The notes: generated by a model from the letters alone, not told the origin. A stretch of DNA of 64,000 nucleotides from Actinomucor elegans (GCA_026027325.1 JAMSLZ010000004.1:1302001-1366000); one strand, 5' to 3'. Positions 34,401 through 44,435 are shown, counted from the stretch's first letter. Translations and numbers: made by a program.

Positions 34401-35674
34401 CATCGTTTGCCAGCGCGTAAGCGGCTATTATAAGCTATATCCTGTTGTAGGTTAGAGATGGTTTGTTCGACGACTGGGAGTCGAAAGCTAACTTGGGCAG
34501 TAACATGAGCATCACGCAGCATTTTGTTGCGTTTACGTTGCAGGCGTGTTAAAAGTCGTTTTCTCCATTCACTTTTACGTCGTGAACACTGTAGTGCTAT
34601 ATCTTTGACTATCGTTTTGAGTTGGTCCCATTGTTCTTGGATGGTGGGTGTTGGGTTCATTTGAGGCAGTGAAAGATGGAACGAATCGAGTGCAGTTGTA
34701 AGAGCTTCCGTAAAGTGAGGGTTAGAGGTAAGTTGTGGATTGGCACGCCAAAGGCCTGGCCCATGATCAAGGGGATAAAAAACAAATCGAGCAGTTAAGA
34801 GAGCATGATCTGTCCAGGCATTAGACATGAAATCGATACTGGATGAATGAAGTTTTTGATGAAGGAATGGAGATGCATAGAGGTAATCAATAGTAGTTTT
34901 GGAAAGGCCACGACGAAAGGTTGGTAATAGAGGACCATCCTCACGAGCATGGGTACATTCAAAGAAATGATCAGTAAGCAGCTGGTGCCATCGTTGTTGC
35001 GCTGAGGCTGGTGTTGGCTCAGTATTTGTTGGTATTGCAGGAGTAGGGATGCTATATTCGTTAGTATAATCAGAGTTATCAGTAGCATATGATGCGGCAT
35101 GGTAATTAAAGTCACCTAGGATTAGCATAGGTGTGTCAATGAATGTAGATAGGCCTTCTTCATCTGATTCAGAATATGAGATGGTATCTATTATGGGAGA
35201 GCCTGAAGAGGAACGAGAGTAAGGGTTTTGAAATATAGGTAAGGACAGAATATTATCATAGAAGACCTGACGTTCCTTGTTTTGTGCAGGAGCGTAAATG
35301 TTACAAACAATGATTGGCGGGAAATGAGCATTGACATGATTGACTTGACAGACAATGAGTCGTTGGTCTAGAGTAATAAAAAGAGGGTGTAATTCTAAAT
35401 TTGGGTTCAGAGCTACAATACCACAATGTTTTGACCAACATGTTGACGTGGATTGGAACTGGATGTTTAGAATATCCTCCATGTTTTGTTTTACATGTGT
35501 TTCTTGTAAGCATAGGATATCATAGTTTAGTTTTCGAAGATAGTGAATGAATTCGGCACTGGTTTCTGGCTTGGAAGGTGTAGTTAGGCTGCGACAATTG
35601 AGTGAGCCAATTCTAAAAGGAGAGGGTTTGGATAGAGATGAGGAATTAGTATTATTAGTATTACAATGGGACAT
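31424..35674 (-). CDS. LINE ORF2: endonuclease, reverse transcriptase, zf-RVT
   Basis: 1,416 residues. The N-terminal endonuclease/exonuclease/phosphatase domain (about 20-300) has LNCRSL, CLQETH, VCNIYAPAQ, LGDFNYHA (about 185), TIDYLYAS and TDHALLTARF (about 289), covering the expected Asn, Glu, Asp/Asn and His catalytic positions. The reverse transcriptase (about 520-830) has SSPGTDGLPYEIL, WRPISLINTDAKTFTRLI, EQLGFMPGR, LLLDQEKAYDRV, RGLRQGDPLSPLLFNI and AYADDTLVFL (about 810). Near 1270-1330 a Cys/His-containing segment (WYRCIHKKLPTKQRL, then CTVC...DDFHFLFACP) matches the zf-RVT domain found after RT in plant and fungal LINEs. It nicks target DNA and copies the element RNA by target-primed reverse transcription. 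No internal stop or frameshift. Confidence 0.95.
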   Translation of the reverse strand: MSHCNTNNTNSSSLSKPSPFRIGSLNCRSLTTPSKPETSAEFIHYLRKLNYDILCLQETHVKQNMEDILNIQFQSTSTCWSKHCGIVALNPNLELHPLFITLDQRLIVCQVNHVNAHFPPIIVCNIYAPAQNKERQVFYDNILSLPIFQNPYSRSSSGSPIIDTISYSESDEEGLSTFIDTPMLILGDFNYHAASYATDNSDYTNEYSIPTPAIPTNTEPTPASAQQRWHQLLTDHFFECTHAREDGPLLPTFRRGLSKTTIDYLYASPFLHQKLHSSSIDFMSNAWTDHALLTARFVFYPLDHGPGLWRANPQLTSNPHFTEALTTALDSFHLSLPQMNPTPTIQEQWDQLKTIVKDIALQCSRRKSEWRKRLLTRLQRKRNKMLRDAHVTAQVSFRLPVVEQTISNLQQDIAYNSRLRAGKRWRENGETSAGYLKRTIEARQSKRAIPPLQHPSTNTICHTPSTMDDAVSTFYSNLYTPALIDNDSVQQMTSTINDSECLSTETQSSLTSPFTRIELIEGTARCPRKSSPGTDGLPYEILTLLLDHHETALLAVKVYNAALSEGIFPASWLTTCMCLLPKKGDLSLLKNWRPISLINTDAKTFTRLINGRLMPHFSKIICPEQLGFMPGRFIAEHGITVQAIKMLANQQNSGSIGLLLDQEKAYDRVHPAYLSAIMTRFGIPGTMIVSITNLFFSTQIQINVNGNITKVPIPQQRGLRQGDPLSPLLFNIAFDPFLRLISQDTAFSGFNVLEETPSSPPDQADIYPSFSFLYNPPDEGATPLTAELPIATPSLTEPNGNTTPLTHKILAYADDTLVFLKDQQDFIRLQDAVSIYMKASNSLLNYHKTQAFSLSGAPLMEWKSFLFEKDITSWHDRSSANPLTYLGFPICSSITQRNMAFSNLYDKIKSACFIHSQRSVSIRGRATILNTLIYSKLWHVLRLAIFTQTQLLRLRSLGSQFLNNRIFPRLSFSTFSLSRQQGGVGLLDPVKQQNALQWRWICPLILSETNSTNKLQPSLPLLRHILKYFCSSKTFPSYRYYLLFPHARHSHWAPSTSSGNKPFLNIINNFTKAIDALPRSFDQCNVSQFTCLSLPLFSVLSSSFPNSHPLATTFNPPDQLTQDHPGIKKLLVKDVFTFVFENQTLRLRETRTEFTRFRNLSRLAAQFVRNHQLLLQPFFYNQCQPSSRMLPSAQNNIFEINLQPFCNRLVLHHLPEQSTISLRSQRSRTISINSIKYYKSLLPTVQPPTTTLLPAQWKRFWSIPIPLPARTVWYRCIHKKLPTKQRLHQLIPTTHQSPLCTVCSLATIEDDFHFLFACPPKLAVWQNIFQTYIQRQYIEPSSISQLLSFSSSLTRDANHPLPEIGIYQIFACTLLNIWQAHWRLVFDNVSFSSTNVIASTSRLLTRLDSESQTDLD

Positions 35675-35696
35675 TGGGAAAAGGATATGGGTACTC

Positions 35697-36917
35697 TTAA
35701 GAGTGGGGGGCTGATTTATCGCCCTCAGCTTGGCTCTCAGTATTCATAATGTGTTCGATGATGGTGTTGGAATTGTCGGTTGTGAAGTTGGCGAGGGGAT
35801 CATCCATGACTTCATCTTCACTTTGGGGCTTGTCCATCACACCGCCGTGTTTAAAGGTGTCATATTGCGCTTGCGTGATCCATTCCTGTTGCAGGAACGA
35901 CCGAGCCACTGCCAGATTGATAGGTGAACGAATGCGGTTGAGAGCTCTTAAAAGACGATTGTGATGGATCTCTTGGACAGTCAAGAGTTTGTCTGCGTCA
36001 GAGAGGTCTTGGTGTTTGGGATCGCGAAGGATCGAAGGGGATATGGGGTTGAAATCGGACAGAACGACCGCCTTGCGTAAGAGATTTCTTGCTTCCTCAA
36101 CGTATTCGTTGTGGAAAAGTAGGGCTATGACATTCTGATCCGGGTAATGGATCTCCAGGAGGCGAGATTGTTGAATACCTGCTTGTTGTAGGTTTTTTCT
36201 AACCTGAGAGGGTGCTACCTTAGATCGGGTATGTAAGTAAACATACTGGAAACCTTGGGCTTGAGAGGGAACAGTAAACAGACGAAGTGCGGCAGCACGT
36301 TGTTTTGTGGTTGTAGTTTTTTTCTTGCGGGAAGGTGCTTGGGTTGGAGTTTTAGCGACGATTGCTGCGAAGGAGGGGCGCATGGCAGGTTCTACCCGAG
36401 GAACAGGCTCGTAATCGGGGTTGGCATAGCGGGAGGCCATGGTTCCTTGGGTGTCATTGCCCATGTCGATATCCGTGGCTTTGTCTTGGAGTTCGTTGTT
36501 AGCAGTGTTGGATTGAAGGCGTGTAAGTTGTTCTCGAAGATGGTGGTTATCCTGTTCAACCTGTAAGAGGGACTTACGAGTTTGGATAAGGTCCTGTTTC
36601 AATTGGGTGTTTTCTTCTAGCAAGGCCTGGATCTGGGTGAACGCATTGTCATGGGCATCCAATCTTTTATAGATCTCGGAGATGAAATCAGGGAGGTTGG
36701 GATGACAGTGAAGATCGACTGGAGTGTTAGTTGGAGGTAGTACTTCGTTTGAAGCTGTCATTTGTACTTCCGTGAGATTCTCTTGAAGGCTGGTTTTAGT
36801 ACCAGTGCGAGTGGTTGGCTTGATTCGGTCAACTCGAGGAATTTGGCTGTCAAGGATAGAGTGTGTATCCTTGGGTTTTTTGGAGATACGAACAGGTCGA
36901 GAAACGGTCATATTCAA
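35697..36917 (-). CDS. LINE ORF1 protein
   Basis: 406 residues, first ORF of the LINE, stop codon 22 bp before the ORF2 ATG. The N-terminus is basic and rich in Thr/Lys. A coiled coil spans about residues 85-145 (ISEIYKRLDAHDNAF, EENTQLKQDLIQTRKS, DNHHLREQLTRL). A basic stretch (SRKKKTTTTKQRAA, about 200) follows, and then a folded C-terminal part (SRLLEIHYPDQNVIALLF, EARNLLRKAVVL) that probably binds nucleic acid. No CCHC zinc knuckle is visible, unlike many fungal LINE ORF1 proteins. By analogy it packages element RNA as a trimer or multimer; that is inference. Part of the C-terminal domain has a decayed match at about 46.35 kb. Confidence 0.88.
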   Translation of the reverse strand: MNMTVSRPVRISKKPKDTHSILDSQIPRVDRIKPTTRTGTKTSLQENLTEVQMTASNEVLPPTNTPVDLHCHPNLPDFISEIYKRLDAHDNAFTQIQALLEENTQLKQDLIQTRKSLLQVEQDNHHLREQLTRLQSNTANNELQDKATDIDMGNDTQGTMASRYANPDYEPVPRVEPAMRPSFAAIVAKTPTQAPSRKKKTTTTKQRAAALRLFTVPSQAQGFQYVYLHTRSKVAPSQVRKNLQQAGIQQSRLLEIHYPDQNVIALLFHNEYVEEARNLLRKAVVLSDFNPISPSILRDPKHQDLSDADKLLTVQEIHHNRLLRALNRIRSPINLAVARSFLQQEWITQAQYDTFKHGGVMDKPQSEDEVMDDPLANFTTDNSNTIIEHIMNTESQAEGDKSAPHS

Positions 36918-37173
36918 AGGGTGGAGTGTGGGTGGTGAAAGATCACAAAAGGGTCGCTTTTGAGATGAGGTCGCGAATGTCGAAGCAGAAAAGTTGGAGT
37001 ATGTACTAACTATCTTGGGGCTTGAAAGGCTAATTAGTGGTGTGGGTATTGGGGTTGATGGTGTGTGGTTGCTAGGTGTGGTGCTGTTGCTATGTATTAT
37101 GTTCTGTTACTGTTGTTAGGCTTGTTTCGGGGTTTAAAAGTGCCCAAAAACAAGTTACGAGGTAAAAAAGGTG

Positions 37174-37188
37174 GATGTTACCATTTGT
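37174..37188 (+). repeat. LINE target-site duplication, copy at the 5' end of the element
   Basis: Identical 15-bp copy of 31274-31288. It marks the 5' end of the element and shows that this copy is not 5'-truncated relative to its insertion. Confidence 0.9.
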
Positions 37189-37831
37189 ATAATTCGTGCT
37201 AGTCCTGAATTTGTGTTGATTCTCCGCCAACCAATATGAATCGAAAATACTTATATAGAGTAGTGATGATGAAGATGGCGAAGGTAGTGAGGAGCGGTGC
37301 ATATTGCAACTTTTGGTTCATACAGTTTGTGAGTATAATAATACTTTATTTGTAGAATGAAACCTAACATAGCTAGGAATGGGATATTTAAATTTGCAAA
37401 ACTGTTATCAGACAGTGAGCAAGCCATAGCGGTAGTTTTATACGCCTCCTTTCCAATTCTGTAGCATTTCTTGTGATTGATGACAGCTTGTCAACTTTTT
37501 TTTTTATATCCTACAAACCCTCACTTAAAATGTATATCAGGACTTAATAGACGAAAAAAAAATTAACATTCTTCTGAATGAATCAGTATTAGTATTTTGA
37601 TGCTCATTGGGCCTGCTTCATTGTCCTCGGTGCATTCTATTAAATGTAACACGAACCACTGGACCCTATTCAATTCATGTGTACTCATATGCTTCTTGTG
37701 ATCTCTGATCGGAAGAAGTTTTCGTGACTGGTTTCATCAAGCGCATTAAAAAAAAGAAAAAGGCAGAATCTAAAACGCTACTATCTTCACTTTCTCTTTT
37801 CTCTTTTCTCGAACAATAAAAACCCATAAAT
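37189..37831. other. Spacer between LINE and HAD gene
   Basis: No gene seen. A pyrimidine-rich stretch (CACTTTCTCTTTTCTCTTTTC, 37788-37808) lies just upstream of the HAD gene ATG and is a plausible promoter or leader element. Confidence 0.45.
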
Positions 37832-39093
37832 ATGGCTAGCAAAAATAGAATCAAACTGATCACCTTCGATGCATATAATACTTTATTTAAACCAAGAGGA
37901 AGTCTTTCAGCACAATATGTAAGCCAAAGAAGAAAAGTCATAAAGAAAGGTTTCGAAACAACGATATACTGATATCAACTACACAGGTTGAAGAAGCTTC
38001 CAAGTTTGGTATTCGAGTAACTCGGGAGCAGATTAACCAGCATTTTGGTCAATCATATAAAAAGCAACTTTTAAGAGCTCCTTTTTATGGATTAAGTCAA
38101 GGCATGACTCCACATGTTTGGTGGAAAGAGGTAAAATAATAAGCACGCACAAGTGATCTTTTTGATTGTTTTTTTTTTCTAACAAATAAACTGTTGTAGT
38201 TGGTCTATACAACCTTTCTTAGTGCTGGCATCAAAAAGAAAGGTAGCATTTAAAAGTGAGCCTTGATTTGGGTTTTAACTGTGATTCGTAGACTTGGATA
38301 CCAATTTCGATCAATTATACGACGCACTTTATACCAGATTTACGACAGCTGAAGCCTATTCTATATTTCCTGACGTTTTAGGTACCTTAAAAGAATTGAA
38401 GAGCCATGGTTTCCAAATGGGTGTAATCAGTAATTCAGATGAAAGAGTTGGTAAAGTACTGGTATATATACGATCAACTTGTTGTTTACTCATTATATCT
38501 GTGTAGTGGATGTCATTGAAAACTTGAATTTGAAAAAGTACTTTGACTTTATTATTGCAAGTTCTTTAGTCGGATATGAGAAACCTAACAAAAAGATTTA
38601 CGAACATGCTCTTACAATGGCTGGAGGAATTAAGTCAGAGGATGCTTTGCATGTGGGTGATGATGTAGAAAAGTACGTAAAGGGCATTATAAGTGGAAAT
38701 CATGGCAACTGATGTTTTCTCTATTCGTAGGGATTATCATGGTAAGGCAGTTCTAACTGATGGTATAGATTCTTGTTTAACATTGGATATGATGGGTAGG
38801 CGCGAAGAAAGCAGGATGGAACGCAGTCTTATTGGAAAGAAGTAATATTCGATAATGTAATCTCTATTGAGTTGAATAGTAACACCTTTTTTATTATTTA
38901 TTATTACATAGCTAAGCTTTCATACGAAGATTTTTCCCCAGCAATGATAGCAGACAGTAATATACCAAACAGTCGGCCAAAAGAAATTCTCACTTTACAT
39001 GATCTTTATCCGTTCATCAAGTCATTACATACCAACAGACCACAACAAGCTGTATCAGAAGAATCCAGTAAATCTGCTCATGCATCACATTAA
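37832..39093 (+). CDS. HAD-superfamily hydrolase, HDHD3-like
   Basis: Seven exons (37832-37918, 37987-38130, 38200-38242, 38292-38450, 38507-38672, 38731-38795, 38912-39093) join in frame to 281 residues. HAD motif I is LITFDAYNTLF, motif II VISNSDER (Ser/Asn), motif III lies around GYEKPNKKIYEHAL (Lys), and motif IV is HVGDDVEKDY. The insert PFYGLSQGMTPHVWWKELVYTTF matches HDHD3 proteins. The nucleophile Asp is present, but the usual second Asp of DxDxT is Tyr, and the +3 position is Asn (human HDHD3 has Asp there). Phosphatase activity is therefore uncertain. The last intron uses GTAGGC as donor; the alternative of reading through stops at 38842, so the C-terminal 60 residues depend on that splice. 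Confidence 0.82.
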
Positions 39094-41245
39094 TATATAT
39101 GTTTATTGAACAAGATAACGCTATATAAGTTGTATTGTAGTATATAAAGATGTTTGGTTTGGGGAAAATAAACCATTAGCAAGCCATTGCCTTGAGCAAA
39201 TCGAGTTTAATACCTTGGGAGAATATCGGCTCTATTACTATTATTTTAAACATCCGTATATTTAGTTTGAAAATCCTGTAAATCACCAAACAGCGCGCAA
39301 GCATCATCAGAATAACAGTTAACGCATATGCTCCACTGGGCGTGCCTTTGAAAACAGAGATAATCCTAGAGTGAAGTTTCTTGTGATTAACAAACATTAG
39401 ATTATTGATTTAAAGCCTATTCTATTGCAATCAATCCTTCTGATACGGCAATCAATATTAGAATAAGGGCAGTGATCATGGGCACCTGAGCTGGAACATT
39501 ATATGCCTATGCATGGACATGTATAAATAGAGATTCGCTTATGGATCTTCAGGGACAGTAGTGTCGAATTTAAATATACAAATGATGGTAACATCTCTAC
39601 ATCGATTGTAAACACAATACATACGGGCTTTGTGTACAAATAATACTGTTCAGAGTATTGTAAACTTAAAGCAATAGCTAACTATAGTATATGAATATAC
39701 CGAGTAAAGTAACTGATCTACAAATTTGAATATACAGATATTAAAGACTCTACTAGATTTTTTTGTAAAGAAAATAGTGCTTGATAATTTTTTTTTATTA
39801 TAACATATATACAGTTATTTAGTTGTGAGACTATACCACCCATAACCGTAGACGACCAAGTAAGAAATAATGTATTCAGTGTAACAATGCACTTTATTTC
39901 TAACTAGTCCTGTCTCTTTAATAAATAGTTTTAATTCTTTAGGTGGATAGTTCCGCCTTGCATACAGATAATTTCATAGATAATATAATTCTTGTTTTCT
40001 GTGTATAATATCCTTGTTTATATAGCTAATCACGAACACTTAGAGAAGCAAGGGGAATTACGAATATTTATAATTATCAAAGGGTACACATATTATAGTG
40101 GCTAAACATTATATAATGATCTGCTTTTTATAGCATTAATCACCCGTAAGAAGCAACGTAGTTGATGTATGGATTCTTTCTATTTGTCATATTTGATTTC
40201 ATAATTGGGTGAATATGAACATAAATGATTCTCTAACGTCCGCAACAGAACCAACTAATATAATGCTACGATAATTGGAAAATACATAATGCCAATAGTA
40301 TGTTCTATCCAAGTAATGTGCTATGAAAAATATGCATTATATCATAAAGCACTAGACAACTCCAGCAAAAATATCATTTTCATGTGCTTCCTTACAACAC
40401 CTGTATTATTTAATAGAAAATTAAATAACCTACTACGTTCATTAAACGTTGAAGCGCTCATTTATAATCACCGTTTTTTGGTATTATGATTTGACTTTTC
40501 AATACGCCCTTTTTTTTTTATCTATCTGCGAACTTCGAAGTTTTCTAAAAAAATATATATATATATATATATAGTTTGAAAGTAGAATAGCACACTAATT
40601 TCCAATAGATCTCTCAAATGATCTATGCTAAATGTCACATCTATTAGTAGATAATATTCAGAAGAGACTATAGAGTTTGTTAAAACCTTATTGTATCCCA
40701 ATGCTCTTCTTATATTGAGGTTCATTTGTTACAATCATTAGCTTACCTTTTGATAGTTATGCAGAAACCCCTTAATCAAGCTACACTACCTTATCGGCTT
40801 CCCAATCAGAAATAAGAAGTAGTTAGTACAGATAGAACTATATTTTTTTTTTTCGGGTAAAACTTGGTTATATTCTCAACAATGTGCCTGGGTACCGTTC
40901 ACACGGCTTGGGCCGTGGCATTCACAACCGAAAATGAATTATTCAGCTTTTTCCGTTATGCTTGAATCCCACGGTACACCAACTGATATAAATACTCGAC
41001 CTGAGTTCTATTTTTATTTGATTCCATCTATCTTTCTTACATGTCTCCACCAATGTAAATAATGATAAAGTAAAAAAAAAAAAAAGTTTCCATAAATACT
41101 CATTTCAATGCAATAGTATTCCTGAATCCAATGAATTAGCATCTCAATCAACAATCGCCCCTAGATCTTCCATCTTCCTCAGATCAAAAAAAAAATTGTT
41201 TTAACAGGATCCGAAACCGAAGCAGAAGCAAGAGCAGCAGAAAAA
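39094..41245. other. Intergenic spacer, gene-free
   Basis: No supported gene. It contains one reverse-oriented copy of the dispersed repeat at about 40610-40650 (AAATGTCACATCTATTAGTA), an AT-repeat tract at about 40553-40572, and the promoter side of the aldolase-family gene with GATATAAATACTCG near 40985-40998. Confidence 0.45.
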
Positions 41246-42143
41246 ATGCCTATTTCTATTCCTTCTGCTCCTGTTTTCAAAGATGTACACACTCAACGAG
41301 TGCATATGAAGCAAAAGCTAGCAGCTGGTTTTCGTTTACTAGCTAAGTTTGGTTGGGATGAAGGTGTAGCAGGTCATATGACGTTTCGCGACCCAGAATA
41401 TCCCAACTTGTTTTGGTATGTATGCTAAATTATAGGTATCGATCAACAGGAACTCACCTATCCGAAACAGGGTTAATGGATTTGGCCAATATTTTGGTCA
41501 TATTAAAGCTAGTGACCTAGTCCTAGTCGATCATAAGGGGGCTATTGTTCGTGGAACTGTCACAGTCAATAAAGCGGCTTTTGTGATTCATGCTGCAATC
41601 CATCAAGCACGTCCCGATGTCACTTGTGCTGTCCATACGTAATTTTTTTAAAAAAAAATACTGCAAAAGTTTTGAATCATGCAACTAACCTTTCTATGAT
41701 ACAGTCATTCTATCTATGGTAGAACATTCTCTACATTAGGTCGCAAATTATTACCCATTTCTCAAGATGCCTGTGCATTTTTTGAAAACCATACTGTGTA
41801 TGAAGATTTTGGTGGTGTCGTGTTTGATCATGAAGAAGGCCAGCGTCTAATTAAGGCTTTAGGTCCTACAAATAAGTCACTTATTTTACAGAATCATGGC
41901 TTATTAACGACTGGAAAAACTGTGGATGAAGCTATCTGGGCCTTTATTACAATGGAAAGATCCTGTCACTCTCAATTAATGGCGGAGGCAGCACATCCAA
42001 ATGGCTATAAAGATCTCAAATTGATTAGTGATGATGTTGCGCGGACCACTTGTGCTTCCATTGGAGATGCTAGAGCAGGATATGCTCAATTCCAACCTAT
42101 GTACCAAATGATTATCAGAGAGCAGCCAGACTGTCTTGAATAA
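41246..42143 (+). CDS. Class II aldolase/adducin-family protein
   Basis: Three exons (41246-41415, 41471-41638, 41705-42143) join in frame to 258 residues. The class II aldolase/adducin N-terminal domain fills the protein: AGFRLLAKFGWDEGVAGHMT, VNGFGQYFGHI, DLVLVDHKGAIV, AAIHQARPDVTCAVHTHS (metal-binding His-Thr-His made across intron 2) and LILQNHGLLTTGKT (third His). Family members are zinc-dependent lyases or epimerases acting on sugar phosphates, such as fuculose or ribulose phosphates. Many fungal members have no proven substrate, so the reaction is open. The metal-site histidines are all present, which suggests an active enzyme rather than an adducin-type structural protein. The frame stays open upstream of the chosen ATG, but no upstream exon could be joined in frame. 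Confidence 0.85.
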
Positions 42144-42674
42144 ATAGCACTAATGTATCAAATGGCCATTTATTAAAATCAAATACGTATTATGTGGATC
42201 AATTAATAAACGTCACTTATTCGTTGCCTGATATCATTCGCCTCACTCGTATCAAACTTTCAAGTACAGTTCGCTCAAAGCTATGGCATTGCATGAGTTT
42301 GTCGACAGGCGTTGAGCATCGATCAGTGTAAACGTTTTCAAGACGAAAGCAAAACATATTCAATTACCAAAACGTATATCATTTGCTAAAATTCAGATAG
42401 ATGTAGTAGTAGTAGTAGTTCTTTTTGAACAAAGACTACTAATCAGATACAGCCTTTGTTTATTTCTGATTCAATGAACGTATTGCATTACTAATGATGA
42501 ACAATATATTTTATATATAATATATCAACAATATTTATTCATCCATCGATTTCTCAACTAATCTCTGCCAAACACTGTGCTGTGAATGCACTGCTACGCC
42601 TGTTGATACCTTTGTTTAATTGAAATACCATAAATATACCATATTTGTTAACAATTTTTATTTTTATTTTTATT
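42144..42674. other. Convergent spacer
   Basis: 3' flanks of the aldolase-family gene (+) and the F-box gene (-). It holds a short (TAG)n run at 42402-42419 and one repeat core (CTACTAATCAGATACAGCC) at 42437. No gene. Confidence 0.5.
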
Positions 42675-44435
42675 TTATTTTGATAGTACATTAAGCTTTT
42701 TAATACTCCAATAAAGACCTTCAAAAGTAATATACAGATTTTTGATTTCTTGACATTGAATATGCAAGGATAATACAGTACTATCGTCCCAAAACTTTTG
42801 AAAAGAAACACAAGAGGATGCGATGAGAACACCAGTCTGATTGCTGAAATAACAATACGATTTTTTGGACGTATCAATTCTGAGGTTGATATTACTGAAT
42901 TTACGGTTCTGATCACACCAAACCCAATCCAAAGTATCAAAAGGCGTATGTGATATCTTAATAGCGAGGTTTTGAGGGTTTGTACAATCATTATCCGTAT
43001 TAATACGGCTGCAGTTCTTTAGGTTGAGATTAGATAACGACGGTAACAGAGTAGAAAGTTCGGTAAACGATTCCGTAGGAAGTATGCACCTGTCCAATGT
43101 TAAAGCTTTTATCCAGTTATTTTTTTTCATTTGCACATTACTTTCAGCAAAGGCTAGGAGTGATAATTCGAGCTTTTCCAATAAGGGACATCGCTGACAG
43201 ATAACATCTAAAAGTAAGTTTTGATTGAACTCTTTATAGGAAGTGCCAGCGATAAACGTTAATGAGTTTAGCAAGCCCCCTACTCTGCGCAATAGTTGCT
43301 CAAACGATATTCCGTTTTTTTCATACGTCAGTGGAAAACATAATGTTATTGAAAGATCTTGATTGCCTGCTTGATCTTTGATGTTTTTGATATTCATATA
43401 CGGTAGCTTGACGTCTTCATATAACAAACATACATGCGTGTTCAATTTTCTGGTATAGAAATAGTCGAGTAACAAACCAATTATATCAGTGGCATGCGTA
43501 TGTATATGTGCATCAGCCTTAATATTGTGGATAAAAGCTAAGAATCGTAGCCAGAGACTGTTTGGAATAGTGTCATCATAATATTCAAGCCCTGGGGCCT
43601 GTACCATAACCAAATTATCGAGATTTGGAAATGCGTGCATGACATGTTCCAGAATTTGTTTTGTTGTAGGAATTTCAACAAGACAAAGGTGTTTAATAGC
43701 TGGGCATGTATCTGTGGAGTGTGTATCTAGGAACACATCTTCGGTTGTATTCATACCGGAGTGTCCATACAGTTTTAATTGATCCAAATTCCTACAGATT
43801 GTAATATACTTGCCAATATGGTAAAATGTTTTCACGTTGTCGATCTTGATAGTTAGAACACGAAGAGCGGGGAATATGTTCAAATTTTGCAACAATGGTT
43901 GACTTGTAAGGCTAGATGGAACTATATAGTTTTCGTACATGAACAAGTCGCACAAGCTTGAGCGGATATCGTACATAGTGTTGAGGTGCACTCGCTGATC
44001 TAGTTCTATTTCAGTATTTTGAGAACCTATTACACGCTGAAGGTGTTTACAGCCTCCTCTTTCACAAGCTTGACGTATTGCTTCAAGGATACCGCCTTCC
44101 CCTTCGAGTTTACCCTGAAGAACTTCAATATTTGAACACCTAAGCAAAACCAGGTAAAGCAAGTCTTCGTTGAACCATATTTCGAAGCCTTTCACGAACT
44201 TTGCAAGGTTAGATCCAGTAAGACATAAGGTTGCTAACAGCTTGAGGAATTTTTCGTGGTCATCAATAGAAATATATTCGTACAGGCGCTTTTGGGCTTG
44301 TTCACTCCAATTCTTGCAAGTAAGCTGGCATTGATAAAGAGTTCTTCTGTTATCGAGTTCATTCGCAATGATATCAAATATATAGCCCAAGATATTGCCA
44401 GTAAGGTGTTTCCAAGCGTCCATTGTGGAGTACAT
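42675..44435 (-). CDS. F-box / leucine-rich-repeat-like protein
   Basis: An uninterrupted frame of about 586 residues from the Met at 44435; a longer frame to 44519 exists, but MYSTMDAWKHL looks like the real start. The N-terminal F-box-like helix pair reads ILGYIFDIIANELDNRRTLYQCQLTCKNWSEQAQKRLYEYI. About 500 residues follow with irregular leucine-rich-repeat spacing (IEVLQGKLEGEG, LRVLTIKIDN, LDQLKLYGHSG, LEKLELSLLAF, LSNLNLKNCSRI). Such proteins are substrate receptors of SCF ubiquitin ligases and form large, fast-evolving families in Mucorales. The substrate is unknown. The lack of introns contrasts with all other host genes here, which fits a rapidly duplicating family. Confidence 0.7.
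   Translation of the reverse strand: MYSTMDAWKHLTGNILGYIFDIIANELDNRRTLYQCQLTCKNWSEQAQKRLYEYISIDDHEKFLKLLATLCLTGSNLAKFVKGFEIWFNEDLLYLVLLRCSNIEVLQGKLEGEGGILEAIRQACERGGCKHLQRVIGSQNTEIELDQRVHLNTMYDIRSSLCDLFMYENYIVPSSLTSQPLLQNLNIFPALRVLTIKIDNVKTFYHIGKYITICRNLDQLKLYGHSGMNTTEDVFLDTHSTDTCPAIKHLCLVEIPTTKQILEHVMHAFPNLDNLVMVQAPGLEYYDDTIPNSLWLRFLAFIHNIKADAHIHTHATDIIGLLLDYFYTRKLNTHVCLLYEDVKLPYMNIKNIKDQAGNQDLSITLCFPLTYEKNGISFEQLLRRVGGLLNSLTFIAGTSYKEFNQNLLLDVICQRCPLLEKLELSLLAFAESNVQMKKNNWIKALTLDRCILPTESFTELSTLLPSLSNLNLKNCSRINTDNDCTNPQNLAIKISHTPFDTLDWVWCDQNRKFSNINLRIDTSKKSYCYFSNQTGVLIASSCVSFQKFWDDSTVLSLHIQCQEIKNLYITFEGLYWSIKKLNVLSK

Larger units (their letters stand above)
31289..37173 (-). mobile_element. 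Full-length LINE (non-LTR retrotransposon) with intact ORFs
   Basis: About 5.9 kb on the minus strand: a ~256-bp 5' leader (37173-36918), ORF1 (36917-35697), a 22-bp gap, ORF2 (35674-31424), a ~120-bp 3' UTR and a short A-rich tail at 31289-31297. It is bounded by a perfect 15-bp target-site duplication. Neither ORF is interrupted, so the insertion looks young and may be competent. The endonuclease is APE-like (EEP), the RT has the YADD box, and a zf-RVT-type domain follows; no LTRs are present. Pericentromeric LINE1-like elements called Grem-LINE1 are known from Mucoromycota. Whether this is one of them cannot be told without comparison. Confidence 0.95.

Noticed and set aside
31424..37173. 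Possible CRISPR-like or viral origin of the large minus-strand ORF
   Set aside because: Endonuclease, RT and zf-RVT motifs plus the A-rich tail and target duplication make it a LINE; there are no repeats with spacers and no viral structural genes.
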